From assembly GCA_038501785.1 (NCBI GenBank), contig JBAMJR010000070.1:6127001-6191000 (forward strand): a stretch of DNA of 64,000 nt, read 5' to 3'. A model generated the notes under the pieces. It was not told the DNA's origin, did no database searches, and saw nothing but the letters and a program-made list of their open reading frames with translations. The position numbers and the translations under genes were made by a program. The stretch is from Myoxocephalus aenaeus. Lineage: Eukaryota; Chordata; Actinopteri; Perciformes; Cottidae. This document shows positions 45,901 through 57,752 of the stretch, in pieces; position 1 is the first letter of the stretch; each line of letters opens with the position of its first letter.

Positions 45901-48900
45901 GCAAAGTCAAGAGACTTTGTACCTCGATTTATCAACTTTATATTCATATTCCACTGGACCGCAGAAGCATTTGTGCTCAATACGCCACTGCCTTTGTCTT
46001 CCTTCTTAAGCGTAATAAACTTTTGAGGAAGCCTCTTGAATCAGCTGCAAAATGCATCGTCATGAAGCTGGAAACCGGGTCGTCTCTCTGAGCTCATGAA
46101 AAGTTGACTCTTTAGGGATACGTGGTTCTCACAGGACCGGGACGCTATAAATATTTGATGATCTTATAGAATGTCATTGCTGTATATTCAGCAGTCCTAA
46201 CCGGATATAAAGTAGTTAAAATAAGCACAACCTTTAACAGCTACAGCAGTAAAATGCAACATGCACATTAAAGCTATACAGTTGGTGTCATATTTTCTCA
46301 AACTGTCACTCTATCCAGACTGATAATCTGTAAAAAATAAAATAAAAAACCGCCAATCAGAGCTGAGGAGTCTCTGACAGCTGTCAATCATCTCTCCTGA
46401 AGCTCTGAACTCCGATCAATCTGTTAATATGATCCCTGCATTGCTTATTTCTCGCCTCAAATGTTTTCAGAAACATATTTTTGTGTATCGCGAAGCTGTA
46501 AAAAGAGAAAGATGAACTTTACTGCAACTGTTAATCCAAAAAGATCATAAATAAACTAATAAAACACTGACTTGTGCCGTTTCTGTTGATACTTTAAGTC
46601 AAATTCACTGATAATACTTACATACTTTTACTTAAGTAAGTTTTGAACGTAGACTTTTTCTTGAAGTGGAGTATTTTCACAGTGTGGTATTAGTACCTTT
46701 GTACTTAAGTAAAGGATCTGAATACTTCTTCCACAACTGGTTACACAGAGCCTGAGGAAGTGCACTTTCAAATAAAGTTTTTTTTGTTTGTTTTAGACAC
46801 ATTGTAACCCGTCAGGTTTCCAAGCTGACACCTAAAGAACATCCTGGTCCAACCTGAGTGTTCCAACGACATGCGTGATGCCTTCAGGTACACACAGAAT
46901 ATTCTTACCTTCCCAAAAGCTCCAACTCTGGTTTTGTCGACGTAGGGCTCGTTCAAAATGAAACTGCAAGAGAGACAAATGGGTTCAGGTTGGGAAGAAC
47001 AACCTACTTTGACTTTTGTATTCACTACACTGACTTATATTATTATACTACTACTATAACAACTACTGCTTCAACATCGAAATGCTAAAAATAAAAAATA
47101 TACATTCTAAAAATAATATGTGATGTGAAGAAATGTTTGCATGACACCCTGATATGTTGAGAATCAATGTATAGGCGTAAACCACTAGCTCTTTAAGCCC
47201 TAACGCTAACCCCTAATCCTATTTATTGTTTGAGTTGCGTTTAGAGGTTGCATATGGGGATTATATATTATTGTAGCCCTGATTTGTATGTTTATTGTTA
47301 TACCTAACATGTTTTTTTGGGGATTTATACCATTTTTTTTTCTTGTTTTCACTTGATTTGTACCTTGTGAGATTTTCAATAATTTCCAAATGGAAAATCA
47401 TTGTGGGAATATATGTGGCTTCATGTAACCACAGATATTGTTTCATAAACCATAGGGAATTGTCCCACCCATTTTAGACTAACTTTGTCCTAATTTCAGT
47501 TTTTTTTTAGTTATACCCAAAATAATGGGTGTTTTCTATCCTTCTTTTTCCATGGAGTTGGACAATCCCCCGTTATAAAAGATGTTTAACTGTCACATAA
47601 ATAGTGAATTCTGGCCCCCAAGTAGCTATTTATTGCACGTTTACCCTCATATGTGTTCAACATGAAAAGGTTCCATACTTGAGTGCCTCCCTCTGGTCCT
47701 GCTCCTCGTACATCCCCAGCTTCTTCTGGATCCGGTGCAGCAGGTTGGTTCCCTGGAAGCCGCTGCCCCGTCCGTCACAGCGCACCACGATGGCGCCGAA
47801 GCTGCTCACCAGCACCGTGGCCCAGTCCGTGTGGAACTGCTCTGCCACCATCTGGCCACCAGGGGTCCCGTCGCTGCACACGCAAAGCAATGATGTCACA
47901 ATACAAGTACAAACGTTGCATAGAACCTATGAGCTTGTTTGGGACCTTGTGGAAACACAGCCAGCATCTGTCTGAAAATTCCTTTTCAATCATATTTGAT
48001 ATGTTTGAGTGAGTACTATTTCCTGTGTGTCTGGCTGAGAGCCACAGTGTGTAAGGACGGTATAATGCAACATCAACAGCAGGGAGAGGATGAAAGAAAG
48101 CTGCACTGAAATTTGATACCTTTTCATAATTGTTAAGCTTACTATCTGATTATTCGAGGACTGTGGGTGCTTAAATTGAGTGACAATAGAGAGGCAGGCA
48201 GATGGAAGAAGGGGGGTACATTTCCTCTTCACAGTGTAATGATTAGAGGACAACGCAGCGCTTATTAAAATGAATATGCCAGATTAAAACTCCAGGAAGT
48301 CTCCACTGATGAGCAGAGTCGGCACGGCTAATGAGAAAAGACACTTTTTCCTCTGCGGAAGTGTGCGCACCAAATGTACTGTACACATACGTGTGTGTGT
48401 GTGTGTGTGTGTAAACATGTGCTCATACTTACACGAGCAGCAGCAGCGGATAGTGGGCCGTGTCCACGAAGCCGGCGGGTTTGAGGATCTGCAGCGACAA
48501 CGCTGTAACGCAGATACACAAAGGTTTCATCACACTGTGACACTACTACACACAACTAACCCCCTTTCTAAATGTGGAACCTTATAGCAGGGTTCATACA
48601 CATTCTGACCAGTGGGTTTCCATGACTTTAAACCAAATGTCCATGACCAAACATTTAGTGAAATCTGGGTGTAAACATGAAAAAGTGAGTAAATGTAGTA
48701 TTTAAACTAACAATGAGAATACAAAGCATACAGAAAACCTTAAATGACTCAAATGAATGAGACAATAGTTTGATTAAAAGAATAAACATTTATATAGATG
48801 CCTGTATGTATGCCTGCTTATATTTTGAGTCTTTCTTTTAAAAGCATATTAATTATTTCAAACTCAGCGTAAATGAACGTCATGAACACATGAATATAAC

Positions 48901-49534
48901 ACATTTCCGTGACTTTTACAAAACTTTTGGGATTTTATTTTTTTCAAGGACTTTTCCAGGCCTGGAAATAACCATTTTATGACTTTTCCAGGTTTTCCAT
49001 GACCGTAAGAACTCTGTTATATGCATTTGTTACCAATTAATGATAAACTATAACGTACGAAAGTATAGATTCTGTGACATCTGCATCTAAAAGGATGGGG
49101 TGTATAGCTGAATGTTTATTTCCCATAAATACATCTGAACTTTGTTTAATTCATTCGGTCAAAACTAATTTGAGTGAGCAAAACATGTAAATGGTGAAGT
49201 GTGATAAAACATAAGTATGGAGGACTGAAGGTCTCGTCTCCAGCTTTCTCCAGTTTTTTTAAAAAAGATCACAGTTTACTGCACAGCGGGGTGTGACCCC
49301 CTGAGGTTTTGTTTTCTATATAAAGTTTGTCAGCTGTCAGATAACTCGTACACATGGACTGCACTTGGCTCCACCGCGTGATACATACTGTAGTCTTCCA
49401 CGCTGATCTCCCTGTACTCCACGGTGGGCATCTGCATGGCGTCCAGCGTCAGCCTCAGGTTCTCGTTGCTCTCCAGTTTATGTACTTCTGCAATGCCTGC
49501 ACACAGCACATGAGCAACCCATGAGATTCACTTG

Positions 49535-49590
<56 letters not shown>

Positions 49591-52500
49591 CCAAGACCAC
49601 CTATGAGCAGTGTCTTTAGTTAGTGGGTTTTCCTGGTGCAACAAAATAAAGTATTCATTTCTGATGGTGTAGCATTATGTATGGAGCTGTGCATTAAAAT
49701 TCAGACAAGAAAGCAGCTCCACACAATATTACAGTCTCTTGTCCTCCAAAACTTTCAGCATGAATTCCAACTAAATGCAACTAAACCGAGACTGCAGCTG
49801 AATCTGTGACCAGAACTCGCTCACGGCAAACTTTGTGTGCGTCACGAGGTTTTGTCCTGAATAGTGAACCGGCTGCTCTTATCCAGCAGCTACAGCTGGT
49901 TTGTGCTCCAATAACTTATCGGACTTATCGCCCTCGATTGCCACGACTGACAAAGTCAGAAGGGGAGGTAGCGAACGTTGTATTTTAGGATTTGTGTGTG
50001 TGTGCTGCCGACCGGCGGACTGACAGGATGATGGAACTTCAATTAAACCTTCTATAAGAGAGTTGAGAGTTGAGTCCTGTGTGGATCCAAAAGCCAGCGT
50101 TGAAAGTATTTACCTTTAACTTATTTAAACCCAAACCACAAACTGTTACGAAACAGAAGCAAGCAGTTGTGTTGCCTCAACCCAAGTGAACGTCCGTATG
50201 TGACGAGTTGGGAACGTATTGGACTTTCTGTTGAGTTCAAAAGATCGGGAAAAAGTCGTTCTTAATAGCCGTTCTTTTTATCGTTGCGCCCAAATTTTGC
50301 ACAAAAATGTACATATAGTGTCAGCAGAGGGCTATCAAACAGAGAGGAACCGTAACCTTTTGGGAACTGTGCGCAAAAAGCCCCCCCCCCCCTGCGCCTA
50401 TTATCGGACAACATTTTTTCTTCTTCTAAAACCTCGTTATACACCACACGCGGAAGCTCCTGAACATTTCAATTCCCAGCATGCCCAAATCGGCCAATGT
50501 TTTGCCATAAAATAAGTATTTTTCCATTTTTGAACCGAACAACACAGTTTTTTGACTGAAACTCCTTCGTTACACCCCAATGCTTTGTTTTATTGTGATT
50601 TTTGTGTGCAGATTCCTATTATTTAGGTCCTAATCTTTCCAAAAAGGTGTCTTATTAGTATGTGGGCTGTTGTTAAGGCCCTGAACCATACAGTTAAAAA
50701 AACTCTGTGACCGTTCAAGGAGGCATTTTTGGGGAATCTTGCTCATATCGTGCTGGATGTTCATAGTTATGATCAAAATATGGTATAAAAGGGATATTTT
50801 GCAGATATACATTTTTTCCGCAAGACTTTGCTGAACAAATACATACAATAAACACAAGTATTGGAATTAATTTGGGGTTCCTACGACGACTCAAACACAG
50901 GGGAAAAGAGGTCTAGAGCCAATATTGGTTCCACAGTTTTCATCACTAACAGACTAACAGAGCGGCCGAGCCTCGTGGCCTTAATGACTAAATGAGCGCC
51001 AATCATCTTGCAGTCGATATAATTTCAGACCCGGCAGCGAAGAGAAAAGCCTTTCACACAAACAACGCGCTCGTTGGAAGGTCACCACCGGGGGAGCAGC
51101 GCCGTTCAATAGCTGACGACATGAAATAATCTCGGGTAATAACATCAAGAGCTCTCTTAACATAATCAGGACCGGGACGTCATGTTGGTGAAACACAGAC
51201 TGGCACACACATGCAATCAAATTACAGTCTCCTGATATTGACGTTGGGCGGGTCATAATTTAATGAGGGCTTTCCATCGTGGGCAGTGATGCGATTAGAG
51301 CTCGTCACGCTGAACTCGGCAGTGCACAGGTGTTCCTTCTGCACGGCAACGGAAACACGTCTGTCCGCCTCTTCGGCGAGGTCGTTTCCAATGCGGCGAA
51401 TGATGCCGAAGGTCACTCGTCAACATCATCTACAGTCTAGCGCAGTGTTTTTTTTTGGTCACGCCCCACTTTGGAGGACGAAAAATGTTCCAACGCCCCA
51501 ACAAAATTGCAACAAAATGGTTCATGCTGAACTTTTATTGAGATAAATTAGTTCTCATGGGGAGAGTGGTCGTCCTAGCTTGTGGGACATAAATCATAAA
51601 ACTGGACATGACCATTGGACATCAATGGAAGCTGTTTTTCAGAAAATGGCCACACATTCAGTCTTGTGCAGAATCCAAGTCTCCTTGGATGGACAAACTA
51701 ATGCTAAACACAGATCTAAGTGCTATGTCTCATCTTAATATTACAGCTGAAACCACACGATCCCTGTTGTCCCCATAGTTTGCATGTGGAAGTGTCCTTG
51801 AGCAAGACACTGAGCTTCACAGCAGCCCACTGCTCCTAAATGACCAGTAAAATGCAGAGAATAATTTACCCACAGTGGGATTAATAAAGGATTATAAAAA
51901 AATAACAATAAAATCTGCATTTCCCCAGCGCCCCACCTGTAATACCTCCGCGCCCCACTAGAGGTGCACGCCCCACAGTTTGAGAACCCCCTGGTCTAGT
52001 GCAGTGATTCTGGGGGTCGTGGGCCTTTTTTTCATCCTGTTGTTTTATTTTGAAGGGACTTTTTTATGCAACGGAGTGTCGTTTTTTTTGCCGACTCTGG
52101 TTTTGCACTTTTCAGCAGCGTGTGCCGGGTTGGGTCAAACCATCCTGATATGGGGGAGACTCTGGGTTTTTAGGATAATTAAATTAAACCGCCTACTACT
52201 TTTGTGTTTGTGCATGAAAGCTGTTGAGTCTGTTTAAAAATGGATGAAGATTCTGAATTATTATGTATGTTGTAATACCTCGTGTCCTGAAGATGCACTT
52301 TTAGTTTTTTTATTAAAATGCAGCTAATTGAGTGTAAAAGGGAATAGTTCCCTCTCTAGCATCGCCACCAGCTGCTTGTTTTGGTTCATCATTAAACTTG
52401 TTTTTGTGTTACATATTCTCTACTATCTCAGGTTCAAACTGCACCATCTTTTCATTCAATACATTTGAGAATGTTCCTCGTCATTCCCCGGAGCCAGACC

Positions 52501-53256
52501 AGTTGAGAACGCCTGGTCTAGTGAATGCAAAACAAAAATCAGTGATACTCACTCTCCCTGTCTTGCGTCTCACTCTCGCCGTCTCTCTGCGTCTTGTAAA
52601 CGGCCACGAATGGGATGTCCCGCCCTGAGGAGGAAATCACAAATGAGTGACACATCGGAGACGTGTTCCAGGTACAATGCTGTATTTGCACCGACAACAT
52701 AAATCTGCAACAGTGAAACCCGGCAGGGAGACATCCCAGATATTTTGTGCGTCGGAAAAAGAGGCAACTTTTAGCTTATTCCATTTATGCGACGCAGTTT
52801 TTTCCATATCTAGACCACCAAGAGAGGCAAAGTCCCTCACGCTAAAGCCGTGTGACCTCGAATCAGAGCGAGTGCTGGACAGCAAATGAAGTGATTGATG
52901 CACTTAGAAGAATTGGGAACAGTGTGCAAGAACATTGCGGTCTGATGGAAAGTAACAGCAGCTGATCGCTCACGTCTCCTCGTGGTAATCATACCAGAGC
53001 CTCATCACATGCGTTCTTCCAGCTGCGAGGATTATGAATGCATGAAGACAATCAGCTTTGTGGCTTTGTGGTCGGTCCCTGTCGGGTCTCACTTCGGTGA
53101 CGAACCCGTTCAGAGGTGATTGACAGTAAAGCGATTAAATATTGAAGATTCAAGTCAGACTGAAATCAAAGAAACATGAATTTCTTTGTTTTTGCAGCAG
53201 CAGTGTGAAGACAGCGCTGCGACATTATGACATCTGTCTGATCCCGGCACGGCATC

Positions 53257-53300
<44 letters not shown>

Positions 53301-56300
53301 TTCACTAGACTAGAATACAGCTGAATAATGGCAGTAACCAAGTACATTATCGCAAGTACTGATACAAAAGTACACGTGTAACATACTGTACATGTACTTT
53401 ACGGAAGCGTTTCCATTTCATGCTGACGAAATCTACTTTTATTCCATTACATTTACCAGCTAAAGGTATTATGTGTGTTTTAAAGCAACTCAAATATATG
53501 CGCGTTAATGTAGCAATAATAGACACACTTTTCATTTTAACATAAAAGCACACTTTGTTGTTCATACTGTTGGACTTCTATCTTATAAAAAAAAAGAAAA
53601 CAAGACTTTTACTTGGACCGGATTCATTTTATCGAGTCGTATTGCTACTCTTACTTAAGTAAATGACGTGAATACATATTTTACAAGTGCATTAAACACA
53701 TTTAGATTCACATAAAAAATACAAACGTAAAGCAACAATAGAAGGGCGTCAGTAAGCCTCTCTGCACTTTCCCAGCCAGCATGTCCATGTGGGGCCCATA
53801 AGGTTTAAATTTGGGATGCCGATAAGGGTCCCAAGTGGGTTTGTCCAATTTGTAGCCAATTTGGGTCCCACTTAAAGCCCAGTCAGATCCCTCTTAAAGT
53901 CGGTGAATAAACCGGTGAATAAACCCAGTATGGGCAAACACAGGTGAGGCCACCGTGGAAACTGCGGACAAACCCACTTGGGACCCTTATCGGCATCCCA
54001 AATTTAAACCTTATGGGCCCCACATGGACATGCTGGCTGGGATGCTTCAGATGAAGTTAATTTACCTGTATCTCACATCCCCACCCACGTAGTTAGAACA
54101 CTACGAGTCTTCACCTTCAGGTTATGAAATCCCTACAGCCATCTGATCGACAGCCTCCCATTAATAAAACGCCGAAGCCAGCGCTGCAAAATAACTGTCA
54201 AACTGGTCGGCTAATATCATTTCCTCTCTCGACGAAGCCAAACTGGACGAGTGGACTCCATTTTCTTAGTTATAACCTCGTTGTTAAAGCAGAGTCCTGT
54301 GCGTCGCCGATGAAGGATGGATGGATGGAGTTAAGGTCAAAGGTTTCTGCGTTAGCTACCTTGGCAGGTGAGCAGGAAGTAGCTCATGTTGAGGCTGAAG
54401 GAGCCGCTGATGTAGTCACAGCTGTCGTACAGCGCACAGGACAGACAGCGGCGGTTGAAGGAACCAAAGGTGTCCGCGCTGTGGCGACAGAGAAGAGGAC
54501 GTTTGTTGTTGTTTTTCTATCCAAATGAGCATGAAATGTAATCCAAAACAACAACTGCTGCGTAACACAGAGCACAGCCGCTACCTGTACAGATGTCTTC
54601 GCTTCGGGCCGTCCTCAGTGCTCAAGAAGTATCTACATGAAGAGAGAAAGAAGAACGTCAGTTAAGCTTTAAGCAAAAGAAGCACATCAGCAATGTCCCA
54701 AATACTCACTATGCTAGAATAGTTGTTTCAGGAGGAAAAGAGAAGTAGGCCACATCTTGGCCCATTTGGGAAAAGATGTTTTTCGTGGACTTTTTCAAGT
54801 CACTTCAAACACGGGGGATAAGTAGCTGTGTTCCTGTTTGTGTGAGCAGAAGGCACAGTGTGTACACGCGAGAGAGAGAGAGAGAGAGTCCATGTTTGTG
54901 AGTTGCCTCGTGGCCCCAGAAGCGTGGGGGTGAAATGATCCGGGGATGAGTCACAGCGGGGCGCTTTCATACGGCGAGCCGATTTGAAGCGCTTTATTGT
55001 GTGGAATCGAACGAGCCGGTGGAGGAAACTCAACGCTCGCCGCGACAGACGATACGTTTAGTTGCTTTTTCTGCGAACGCAGCATCGGTGCTATAAAAAC
55101 AACAACAACACCAGGACCAGGATGCTTCTCGACAATAAAAATACATAAAAAAAAGGGCCATTTGCCTGTTGGACGGCAACAATCTGCTCCGTCCGCTGAA
55201 GCGTTCAGAGGCTGCGGGTCAAACGGGTCTCTGTCCGCGGGGCTGAACCTCATTAACGCTCAGCAAAGAATCCAAATGAGTTTCTCTAACTTGTTTTTCA
55301 TGACCTTTAGCTCAATGGTATTTAGTTAATTTTTGCATGTGAAAAAAACATTTTAATCATCATCTTTTTGTATTGTCCGACTCGACAAAGTACCGTACTT
55401 TTCGGGTTACGAGCCGCTACTACCTTCGGTCAGTGTCCCCGTTAGCTCCCCGCTGTAGCCAGCTGGGGCTCCTGCTGGCTACAGCGCTAGCTAGCAGCGC
55501 TACTAGCTTGCTACAGCGGGGACACTGATCAGCCGTAGGAGCGGCTTGTAACCCGAAAAGTACGGTAGTTAAAGTTATAGAGTGGAAATACATATTTCCT
55601 GAAGACACGAGAATGAGCGCTTCCGTCCATGTGACTTTTTTGTTAAACGTTTACCTACGTGAATGACACACTGTTGCTCTTCGCTTTTATTTATTTGTTT
55701 TCTATTCCATTTGCTCTTTTTGGTTATCGTTTGGGTTCTTTTGTATCTGGTATTTAAGTCATGTATGACTCTGCTTTGCTTCTCTGCAGAGCACTTTGGA
55801 GAACTTTGTTTTTAAAAGGTGCTCTATGAATGAAGTTGGTGGGTTTGTGCGGCGCTCACATTAATTGGCTGTCCTCGTTGTGGGCCAGGACCTGCGTGAC
55901 GTCCCAGTCCCCGGAGGTGATGGACTGCAGCGTGTCAGTGCTGGTGTTGGGCTGCAGAGAAAGTAAAAAGAGTGAGGTGACTTCGTTACGCGATGACAGA
56001 TCAAGGCAATAAAACAACACACAGAGTTTCTGTCACCGAGTATAAAGTTCAGCTGCCTTTTGAAAGCTGACTCAACACAGAACGATATTAGAGCTTCTGA
56101 CTGGATTACTCTGATGTTTACTGACTCTGAACAACACTGGAGACACAGCTGGTCTCTCACCTGGGAGATGGACATGGAGATGTGGAAGAACTTTCCCCGG
56201 CCTCCTTGAGGAATGGCCCGGGTGAAGAACAGCTTCAGCCCGTCTTTGGAAAACAGAGGCTTCTCGTTCTGAAGACGTGGAGGAGATTATGCAAATATGT

Positions 56301-56855
56301 TACTGATGAAAACATGAAATCAGGTTGATAAATACAATAATTGTACAAAAAAAAGTGGTAGACACTACAGGTGACCTACTAGATATGACCCTGGATGTTC
56401 CCAAGTTGATTATATACATTAAGACAATTATTTTTTGGACTGAAATGTCACATTTAAATATATGCAAATGAAATATCATTTTATCGAATATGTGCATGCA
56501 TTTACAGGACAAAAATCTGAACATTTTATAAAGCCACGGTCAAATAGAGGGCATTTTAGATATCTCTCTTTATCACGACATAGTTTTTTTAGGAGTAAGA
56601 TCTGACAATAAAAAATCACAACCCTTAACAGTGCCTGAAAAAACAATGTTTTCTCCTGTGATGTCTTGCCTTACGAGTTTAATGTAATTGCTGTACCACA
56701 CTGCATCAGATAAGCATATAAACTAAATCTAAACTAATTCAAATGAAGACTTCAGAGGATTAAGTTTCAATATATTCTCACCTGTCTGTGCAGCCATCCT
56801 TCACTTTCATCCTCGTGTTTCTGTAGAAACAGGACAGAGTTAAAGTTAAATTAAG

Positions 56856-56939
<84 letters not shown>

Positions 56940-57752
56940 TGGTGCAGACCCCCGTCGTGGCCTCACACAGCGTGAGGATAGAGATGTTCTGGGCCCGGTT
57001 CAGCCAGTTGATGGCCAGTTTGGTGGTGGTGGCCCATTTCACCATGGTCACGTAGTACTCACTGACCGACACACAGGAATGATTCAACATTAATAACTCC
57101 GTTTACGTTGCAACGTCTGCAAAGTTTCAATTTACTGACTGGATTTTAAAATCGGAGGAAACTTTAATGACGATAAAACTGAGATGTGAGAGCGGCAGAG
57201 AAGGAGGAATTAAAGACCGGGTGTGAATACGAACAGAGCAAATGGGGGAATTAAACATTATGGAAACAATAAGTGAAAATGCATCACTGGAGAAACACAA
57301 AAATTCTCACAGAATCTTTACAGGACACAAAGGGAATTAAAAGACGTGGCGTCAGAGAATGAATACGCGGTGTCAAAATCTGCATAACTTGACCGAGATG
57401 GGTCGCCTCACCCCATCCTGGCATCGTCGGGTCTCCTCATCTCGATGGTGTGCAGCGGGCCGTTGAGGTTCACGACGTACAGCGTGATGACCGGGTTCTC
57501 CTCGCCGGCCTGAGGAGGAGAACGAGACATGATAGAGCATCCGGAACCTGAAGGAAACTGCCTCCTCCCAAAGCGTGTGAGGGGGTTAAACGGGCACCTT
57601 GGGGTAGTGGTACTCCTTCCCCATCGGGTACGGCGTGCCCGTGAACATGGGCAGCTCCATCCTGGGCACCAGGCTGTCGTTGATGGTGGCGTACGCTAAC
57701 CTGGCGCCGTCTGGGGACCACCAATGGGCGACGTGGGAGTGGAAGATCTCCT
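42929..57752 (-). CDS. dpp6: Dipeptidyl aminopeptidase-like protein 6 (DPP6-like), 3' part; 5' exons outside window or not seen
   Basis: Eighteen exons, in coding order: 57752-57598, 57509-57412, 57061-56938, 56820-56782, 56268-56161, 55951-55860, 54632-54585, 54478-54360, 52624-52553, 49496-49389, 48502-48433, 47873-47679, 46963-46909, 45591-45492, 44537-44479, 44375-44303, 44205-44132, 43078-42929 (1739 nt, 578 residues, TAG). The first part is beta-propeller (HWWSPDGARLAYA, VKWATTTKLAINW, GDWDVTQVLA), then the alpha/beta hydrolase fold (DGTPGG, CDGRGSGFQG, SPITDFELY, SAFSERYLG, HPTADEKVHFQH, YPDEGH). The nucleophile elbow GWSYGGY of active DPP4 is GKVYGGY here, so it is a pseudo-peptidase; Asp and His of the triad remain. 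The family member acts as a membrane auxiliary subunit of Kv4 channels in neurons. HPTADEKVHFQHTA and FFEECFR favour DPP6 over DPP10. Cytoplasmic tail, membrane segment and early propeller are missing. Confidence 0.9.
43217..43620. mobile_element. Dispersed repeat CAGTGGCGGGCCGT, copy 2 (interrupted)
   Basis: Same start as 9819, continues to TCTATCGTA, is broken by foldback copy 6 and resumes CATAAATACACGCGTGACGG, matching 9872 onwards. The right boundary is approximate. Confidence 0.6.
43265..43574. mobile_element. Palindromic foldback element, copy 6, nested in another repeat
   Basis: CTGTAAAAATCAGGTTACG at the left (two point changes in the terminus) and CCCGACTTTTACGG at the right, flanked by TA. 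Inserted into a dispersed repeat whose other copy (from 9819) keeps the empty site. In a dpp6 intron. Confidence 0.9.
45212..45466. mobile_element. Palindromic foldback element, copy 7
   Basis: CCGTAAAAGTCGGGTTACG to CCCGACTTTTACGG with TA flanks, in the dpp6 intron only 26 bp from the donor end of the 45492-45591 exon. Short core. Confidence 0.88.
46560..46742. repeat. Dispersed fish repeat (ACTTAAGTAAAGGATCTGAA type)
   Basis: Contains TACTTTTACTTAAGTAAG and TACTTAAGTAAAGGATCTGA, followed by CTTCTTCCACAACTGG. A related stretch (CTCTTACTTAAGTAAATGAC) is at 53648. Common in fish genomes (general knowledge). Confidence 0.5.
48588..49016 (-). mobile_element. hAT-like MITE family A, copy 3 (inverted)
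   Basis: Starts CAGGGTTCATAC and ends AAGAACTCTG; flanks TTATAG and TTATAT form a 6-bp duplication with one change. Same internal sequence in reverse. In a dpp6 intron. Confidence 0.78.
49536..49588. repeat. (TA)n microsatellite
   Basis: About 26 TA units, 40 bp upstream (in coding sense) of dpp6 exon 49389-49496. Confidence 0.9.
51443..51993 (-). mobile_element. hAT-like MITE family B, copy 2 (inverted)
   Basis: Carries the reverse of copy 1 (CACGCCCCACTTTGGAGGA, GCGCCCCACTAGAGGTG), ends GAGAACCCCCTG, flanked by GTCTAGCG (51435-51442) and GTCTAGTG (51994-52001). In a dpp6 intron. Confidence 0.82.
52002..52515. mobile_element. Second hAT-like element directly abutting family B copy 2
   Basis: Begins CAGTGATTCTGG and ends GTTGAGAACGCCTG, flanked by GTCTAGTG at 51994-52001 and again at 52516-52523. 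The interior differs from family B. It shares its left target duplication with the neighbour. Confidence 0.7.
53260..53300. repeat. (TA)n microsatellite
   Basis: About 20 TA units in a dpp6 intron. Confidence 0.9.
53771..54041. mobile_element. 271-bp element with perfect 76-bp inverted repeats
   Basis: Left arm 53771-53846 (CCCAGCCAGCATGTCC...) and right arm 53966-54041 are exact inverse complements over 76 bp, with a 119-bp loop. No obvious target duplication. In a dpp6 intron. Confidence 0.85.
55393..55565. mobile_element. Palindromic foldback element, copy 8 (shortest)
   Basis: CCGTACTTTTCGGGTTACG at the left and its inverse complement CCCGAAAAGTACGG at the right, TA flanks. Both termini carry the same compensating change (AAAAG to CTTTT), so they are matched to each other rather than to the other copies. 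Confidence 0.88.
56857..56937. repeat. dpp6: (CA)n microsatellite filling a short dpp6 intron
   Basis: About 40 CA units on the plus strand. On the coding strand the donor after 56938 is the first GT of a (GT)n tract. The intron is 56821-56937 (117 bp). Confidence 0.95.

Noticed and set aside
54097..54528. 134-codon plus-strand frame overlapping 54360-54478
   Set aside because: It is antisense to a well-supported dpp6 exon with correct phases and conserved cysteines.
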